Shown: piece after piece, positions 60,494 to 64,000 of the stretch
Layout: every line of letters begins with the position of its first letter
Numbering within the stretch: the first letter of the stretch is position 1
Source: Bradyrhizobium genosp. L
GTDB lineage: Bacteria > Pseudomonadota > Alphaproteobacteria > Rhizobiales > Xanthobacteraceae
Reading direction: 5' to 3'
Length of the DNA stretch: 64,000 nucleotides
NCBI RefSeq assembly: GCF_015624485.1
Contig: NZ_CP061378.1
Coordinates: 2,232,001 to 2,296,000, forward strand
Position numbers and translations under genes: made by a program
The notes under the pieces: generated by a model
Seen by the model: only the letters and a program-made list of their open reading frames with translations
Database searches by the model: none
What the model was told of the DNA's origin: nothing

Positions 60494-61252
60494 ATGCGAG
60501 TTTCAATCATCACGGGAGGCGGCTCCGGCATTGGCGCCGCAGTTGCGCGTCGCGTCGCCGGCCCGGAGCAATGCCTGATGCTGCACGGGCAGGGCGCCGA
60601 GGCCGCCGGCCGCGAGCGGCTGAGTTCGGTCGCGGAGGAATGCCGCGGCAAGGGCGCAAAGGTCGGGATCCAGACCGGCGATCTCGCCCAGGCCGGCGCG
60701 GGCACCGAACTCGTCAAGGCAACGCGCGCCGCGTTCGGCCCGATCGACAGCATCGTGCACGCCGCGGGCTTCGCCGACCGCCGCGATTTTGCCAGCGTGC
60801 CGCGCGAGGCGCTGGAACGCGCTTTCGCGGTGATGGCTGCCGCTTTCCACGAGATCGCGGCCGCGGCGCTGCCCGATCTCACGCGCGGCGCGCAGGCGCG
60901 CGTCGTCGCCGTCTCGAGCTTTGGGCCGCATCGTTTCGTGCCCGGCGCCACCTATCCGGGATCGGCCGCGGCGAAGGCCGCGCTCGAAGTGCTGGTGAAG
61001 TCGCTGGCCGTCGAGCTCGCTACGTCGGGCGGCACCGCCAATGCCGTGATGCCCGGCTATACGCGCAAGGATCCCGGCCTGTTCGGCGCGCTGGACGCGT
61101 CGACCTGGGAGCGCGTGGCCAAGGCCAATCCGATGCAGCGGCTTGCCGAGTCCGACGAGGTCGCCGCCGCGGTCGCGTTCTTGCTCTCGCCGGAAGCCGG
61201 CCACATCACCGGCGGCACGCTGCCGGTCGATGGCGGCCTGACCTTGATGTAA
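60494..61252 (+). CDS. SDR-family oxidoreductase with altered active site
   Basis: A 252-residue short-chain dehydrogenase. The cofactor motif is SIITGGGSGIGAAVARRV, and HAAGFADRR replaces the usual NNAG motif. Ser in VAVSSFGP is present. The YxxxK element reads TYPGSAAAKAAL: the Lys is in place but the position four residues before it is Ser, with a Tyr three residues further upstream. The C-terminus (LSPEAGHITGGTLPVDGGLT) is normal. The protein may use the shifted Tyr or have lost classical activity. It is 4 bp upstream of the next gene. Confidence 0.85.
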   Translation: MRVSIITGGGSGIGAAVARRVAGPEQCLMLHGQGAEAAGRERLSSVAEECRGKGAKVGIQTGDLAQAGAGTELVKATRAAFGPIDSIVHAAGFADRRDFASVPREALERAFAVMAAAFHEIAAAALPDLTRGAQARVVAVSSFGPHRFVPGATYPGSAAAKAALEVLVKSLAVELATSGGTANAVMPGYTRKDPGLFGALDASTWERVAKANPMQRLAESDEVAAAVAFLLSPEAGHITGGTLPVDGGLTLM

Positions 61253-61256
61253 CCGC

Positions 61257-62516
61257 ATGGGCGAGGACGCAGCAGCACGAGAGGCCGATGTCGTCGTGCT
61301 CGGCGCCGGCATGGTTGGCGTCTCGGCCGCGCTCTCGGCGCGGCAGCGCGGCCGGTCCGTCATCCTGGTCGACCGCCGCGAGCCCGGCAGCGAAACCTCC
61401 TACGGCAATGCCGGCATCATCTCCTCCGGCTCGATCCTGCCGCTCAACACGCCCTCGCTCTGGAAGAACCTGCCGAACTATCTGACCAACACCCACCCGG
61501 CGCTGCGCTGGAATATTCCGTGGGCGATCGCCAATGCCGGCTGGGTGATCCGCTTCCTCGCCAGCGCCTCGCCCTCGCAAACCAAACCGCGCGCCGCCGC
61601 GCTGCATGGCCTGATCGGAACGTCGCTCGGGCTGCATCGCGACTGGATCGTGCAGGCGGGCGCCGGCCATCGTATCCGTGAGACCGGCTGGTTGAAGGCA
61701 TGGCGCGGCGACGGCCTGCCGGCCGCGAAAGCGGAGCAGGCGGCGCTCGCCGAATTCGGCATCAAGAGCGAGGTGCTCGACCGCCAGGCGATCTCGGCGC
61801 TGGAGCCGAACATCATTCCGGCCTACAGCACAGGCCTGTTGCACACCCAGACCGCGTCAGTCGATTCACCGGGCGCGGTGGTCAAGGCCTACGCAAGACA
61901 CTTCGCCGATGGCGGCGGTGCGATCCGGTCCTCCGAGGTCGGGCGGATCGAGCCGCTCGCCGATGGCTGGCGCGTGCTGCTCGCCGACGGCACCATCAAC
62001 GCGCGCCATGTCGTGGTCGCGCTCGGCCCGTGGTCGGCCGAGCTGTTGCAGCCGCTCGGCTATCGCGTGCCGCTGGCGTTCGAGCGCGGCTATCACCAGC
62101 ATTTCGTGCCGAACCCGGCGCGCAAATTGCTGCGTCCGATCCATGATGCGGAAGGCAGCTTCCTGATGACGCCGATGGAGCAGGGCATTCGCGTCACCAG
62201 CGGCGTCGAGCTCACCGCGCGCGATGCGCCGTCGAATTTCGCGCAGCTCGAGGCGGTGGTGCCGATGGCGCGCAGCGTGGTCGAGTTCGGCGATGCCACA
62301 GGCGAGCGCTGGCGCGGCGCGCGGCCGACCCTGCCCGACAGCCTGCCGATGATCGGCGCGGCGCCGCGGCATCGCGGCCTCTGGCTCGCCTTCGGCAACC
62401 AGCACATCGGCTTCACCACCGGCCCCGGCACGGGCGCCGCAATCGCGGCGATGATCGACGGCGCCGCGCCGCCGTTCGATGCGCGCGCATTCGCGCCCTC
62501 CCGCTATATCGCGTGA
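61257..62516 (+). CDS. DadA-like FAD-dependent oxidoreductase
   Basis: A 419-residue FAD-dependent amine/amino acid oxidoreductase. The FAD motif is DVVVLGAGMVGVSAALSARQ, with VILVDRREPGSETSYGNAG next, as in D-amino acid dehydrogenases. The C-terminal FAD contact is FGNQHIGFTTGPGTG. It starts 4 bp after the SDR gene and is followed by an amino acid ABC permease. The set suggests uptake and oxidative deamination of an amino acid or amine. Confidence 0.88.
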   Translation: MGEDAAAREADVVVLGAGMVGVSAALSARQRGRSVILVDRREPGSETSYGNAGIISSGSILPLNTPSLWKNLPNYLTNTHPALRWNIPWAIANAGWVIRFLASASPSQTKPRAAALHGLIGTSLGLHRDWIVQAGAGHRIRETGWLKAWRGDGLPAAKAEQAALAEFGIKSEVLDRQAISALEPNIIPAYSTGLLHTQTASVDSPGAVVKAYARHFADGGGAIRSSEVGRIEPLADGWRVLLADGTINARHVVVALGPWSAELLQPLGYRVPLAFERGYHQHFVPNPARKLLRPIHDAEGSFLMTPMEQGIRVTSGVELTARDAPSNFAQLEAVVPMARSVVEFGDATGERWRGARPTLPDSLPMIGAAPRHRGLWLAFGNQHIGFTTGPGTGAAIAAMIDGAAPPFDARAFAPSRYIA

Positions 62517-62583
62517 CTCGCGTTCGTCCGCCTGCGATGCTGGCGCATCACATGGGCCGGGATTCCGAGAGCAGAGGGGCAGG

Positions 62584-63252
62584 ATGAACTACGTCTGGGA
62601 TTTTGGAATCCTCACGAAGTACAGCCATCTGTTCTGGCTCGGGCTCGGCTGGACCATCGCCTACACGATCGGCACCATCATCCTCGGCACATTGATCGGC
62701 CTGGTCGTCGGCATGCTGCGGCTGCGCCGCATTCCCGTCATCGACTGGCTGCTGATCGGCTATATCGAGACGTTCCGCTGCACGCCGCTCTTGGTGCAGA
62801 TCATCTGGTTCTACTACGCGTTTCCGGTCGTGATCGGCGTCAACATCCCCGCGCACGTCGCGGCGGTCAGCGTGCTCTCGCTCTATGGCGGCGCGTTCTA
62901 TGCCGAGATCGTGCGCGGCTCGATCGAGAGCGTGCCGATCGGGCAGTGGGATGCCGCGAAGGCACTCGGCTTCCGCGGCTGGCGCCTGATGCGGCTCGTG
63001 ATCCTGCCGCAAGCGCTGAAGCCGATGATGGCGCCCTATGTCAACCAGTCGGTGACCCAGCTGAAGAACACCTCGCTGGTCTCGATCATCGCGGTGCCTG
63101 ACCTCGTCTACAACGCGACCCTGATCAATGCGGATACCTACCGGCCGCTCGAGGTCTACACCATCGTCGCGCTGATCTATTTCGCGATCCTGTTCCCGTC
63201 GACCTTGGTGGCAAGGCGGCTGGAGCGCGGGCTGACGTATGACAAGGTGTGA
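62584..63252 (+). CDS. Polar amino acid ABC transporter permease
   Basis: A 222-residue HisM/GlnP-type permease with the start at 62584 after AGAGGGGCAGG. It has WTIAYTIGTIILGTLIGLVV, ETFRCTPLLVQIIWFYYAFP and the coupling motif AAKALGFRGWRLMRLVILPQ, all typical. The ATPase and second permease are not in the window on this strand. It is 67 bp after the DadA-like gene and convergent with a family 3 solute-binding protein. Confidence 0.9.
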   Translation: MNYVWDFGILTKYSHLFWLGLGWTIAYTIGTIILGTLIGLVVGMLRLRRIPVIDWLLIGYIETFRCTPLLVQIIWFYYAFPVVIGVNIPAHVAAVSVLSLYGGAFYAEIVRGSIESVPIGQWDAAKALGFRGWRLMRLVILPQALKPMMAPYVNQSVTQLKNTSLVSIIAVPDLVYNATLINADTYRPLEVYTIVALIYFAILFPSTLVARRLERGLTYDKV

Positions 63253-63257
63253 TCTCT

Positions 63258-63408
63258 CCTCTCCCTCTCCCCGTTCTTACGGGGAGAGGGTTGGGGTGAG
63301 GGGCCTCGATCCGGTGAGCAGTTCGCGGTTGTTGAGCCGTGTGCCTCGCCCCTCGCCCGGATCGCGATGCGATCCGACCTCTCCCCGCAGAAGGACGGGG
63401 AGAGGTGA
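63258..63408. repeat. Palindromic dispersed repeat, family D copy 2
   Basis: A ~150-bp element between convergent genes. CTCTCCCCGTTC...GGGGAGAGG hairpins flank a middle with GATCGCGATGCGATC. It shares the CCTCTCCCC, GGTGAGGGG and GATCCGACCTCTCCCC modules with 51406-51565, in the opposite order. Confidence 0.8.
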
Positions 63409-63417
63409 AGAGCGCGG

Positions 63418-64000
63418 CTAGATACTCAACTCCACCGGCACATCCTCCGGCTTGACGCCCGCAAGCCCCAATCCCTTGACGAACCATTCGCGCATCTGGC
63501 CGATGCCGCGGTTGTAGTCGATCCACACCGAGAGGAAATCGCGCCAGCGCTTGTCCTGCTCGCGCCGCACCGCGGTGCCGCTCGCGATCGTCACCGAGGG
63601 CGAGGCGAGGATCTTGTAGGTGCCGAGGTTCGGATTCTTGGCGATCGCGGTCAGCCCGAGCACCAGCGCGTTGACGACGCAATCGACCCGCCCCGACGAC
63701 ATCTCCAGCATCACCTCGTCGCGCGACTTCAGCGACTTGATGGTCGCGTTCGGCGCAAAGCGCCGCGCCACCGCCTCGTTGGCCGAGCCGACGTCGACCG
63801 CGATCTTGACCTCGGGCTTGTTGATGTCGGCCCAGGTCTTGGCCTCCAGGCCCTTCTTCAGCATCGCGCCGAACGGATGCGGGAACACGAGGCTGGTGAA
63901 GTCGACCACCAGCGCGCGTTGCGGTGTCGGGTTGAGCGCGAAGCCGAGATCGATCTTGTTGGCCTGCAAGTCGAGGATGGAATTGCCGTAGGTCGATTCG
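63418..64000 (-). CDS. Family 3 solute-binding protein (N-terminus beyond right edge)
   Basis: The frame is open to the right edge, so only the C-terminal ~193 residues are present; the signal peptide is missing. Landmarks of the polar amino acid receptor family are NKIDLGFALNPTPQRALVVD (domain 1 ligand site), IAVDVGSANEAVARRF (hinge and domain 2) and GRVDCVVNALVLGL. It probably delivers an amino acid to the permease at 62584, although the two genes point towards each other. Confidence 0.88.
   Translation of the reverse strand, partial: ESTYGNSILDLQANKIDLGFALNPTPQRALVVDFTSLVFPHPFGAMLKKGLEAKTWADINKPEVKIAVDVGSANEAVARRFAPNATIKSLKSRDEVMLEMSSGRVDCVVNALVLGLTAIAKNPNLGTYKILASPSVTIASGTAVRREQDKRWRDFLSVWIDYNRGIGQMREWFVKGLGLAGVKPEDVPVELSI

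Overview
The window is high-GC, gene-dense chromosomal DNA of an alphaproteobacterium, most likely Bradyrhizobium or a close relative. The main evidence is a nitrate transporter - single-domain haemoglobin - FAD reductase - assimilatory nitrate reductase row (35728-41539) with the same order as the narK-bjgb-flp-nasC locus known from Bradyrhizobium diazoefficiens. Supporting signs are many ABC uptake systems, sigma-54-type promoters and several families of palindromic dispersed repeats. I found no rRNA, tRNA, CRISPR array, insertion sequence, phage gene or replication origin. Gene starts below were chosen mainly from ribosome binding sites and gene overlaps.

Layout, left to right. 1-1535: the 3' part of an alkyl-sulfatase-like metallo-hydrolase. 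1655-6238 (minus): a complete branched-chain amino acid type ABC importer. 6521-17213: a carbohydrate and envelope block with a GT4 glycosyltransferase, an ABC exporter, a glycogen-debranching-type enzyme, a PRC-barrel protein, an MFS transporter, an L,D-transpeptidase and a glycogen synthase. 17384-26392: a CoA-transferase, a five-gene peptide-type ABC importer, a zinc alcohol dehydrogenase and an isopropylmalate-dehydrogenase-family enzyme. 26429-29902: a His-rich secreted protein, a YcbB-type L,D-transpeptidase, an XRE regulator followed by a hairpin cluster and strong terminator, and a small unknown protein. 29981-34306 (minus): dctA behind a near-perfect sigma-54 promoter, an HWE-type histidine kinase and a serine hydrolase. 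34451-35365: an intradiol dioxygenase.

35728-41539: nitrate assimilation and probable nitric oxide handling. NarK imports nitrate, NasC reduces it, Flp supplies electrons and the globin is expected to act on NO. Nitrite reductase is not in the window. 41632-42534 is an SMP-30/gluconolactonase-family protein.

42675-54011 is the most unusual locus. A 1141-residue protein joins a 12-helix NCS1-type transporter, a nine-cysteine segment, a histidine kinase and a receiver. It is followed by a LuxR-type response regulator. Both are divergent from a UrtABCDE-like importer, formamidase (fmdA) and an FmdB zinc-ribbon protein. I read this as a transporter-shaped sensor of amides or urea controlling amide uptake and breakdown to ammonia.

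54184-64000: a ModE-HTH/periplasmic-binding-fold regulator divergent from an aldehyde dehydrogenase, then an aldo/keto reductase, a DMT exporter, a second alcohol dehydrogenase, an SDR with an altered active site, a DadA-like oxidoreductase, an amino acid ABC permease and a solute-binding protein cut by the right edge. At least five palindromic repeat families lie between genes; three have two copies in the window, and one copy interrupts the urt operon.
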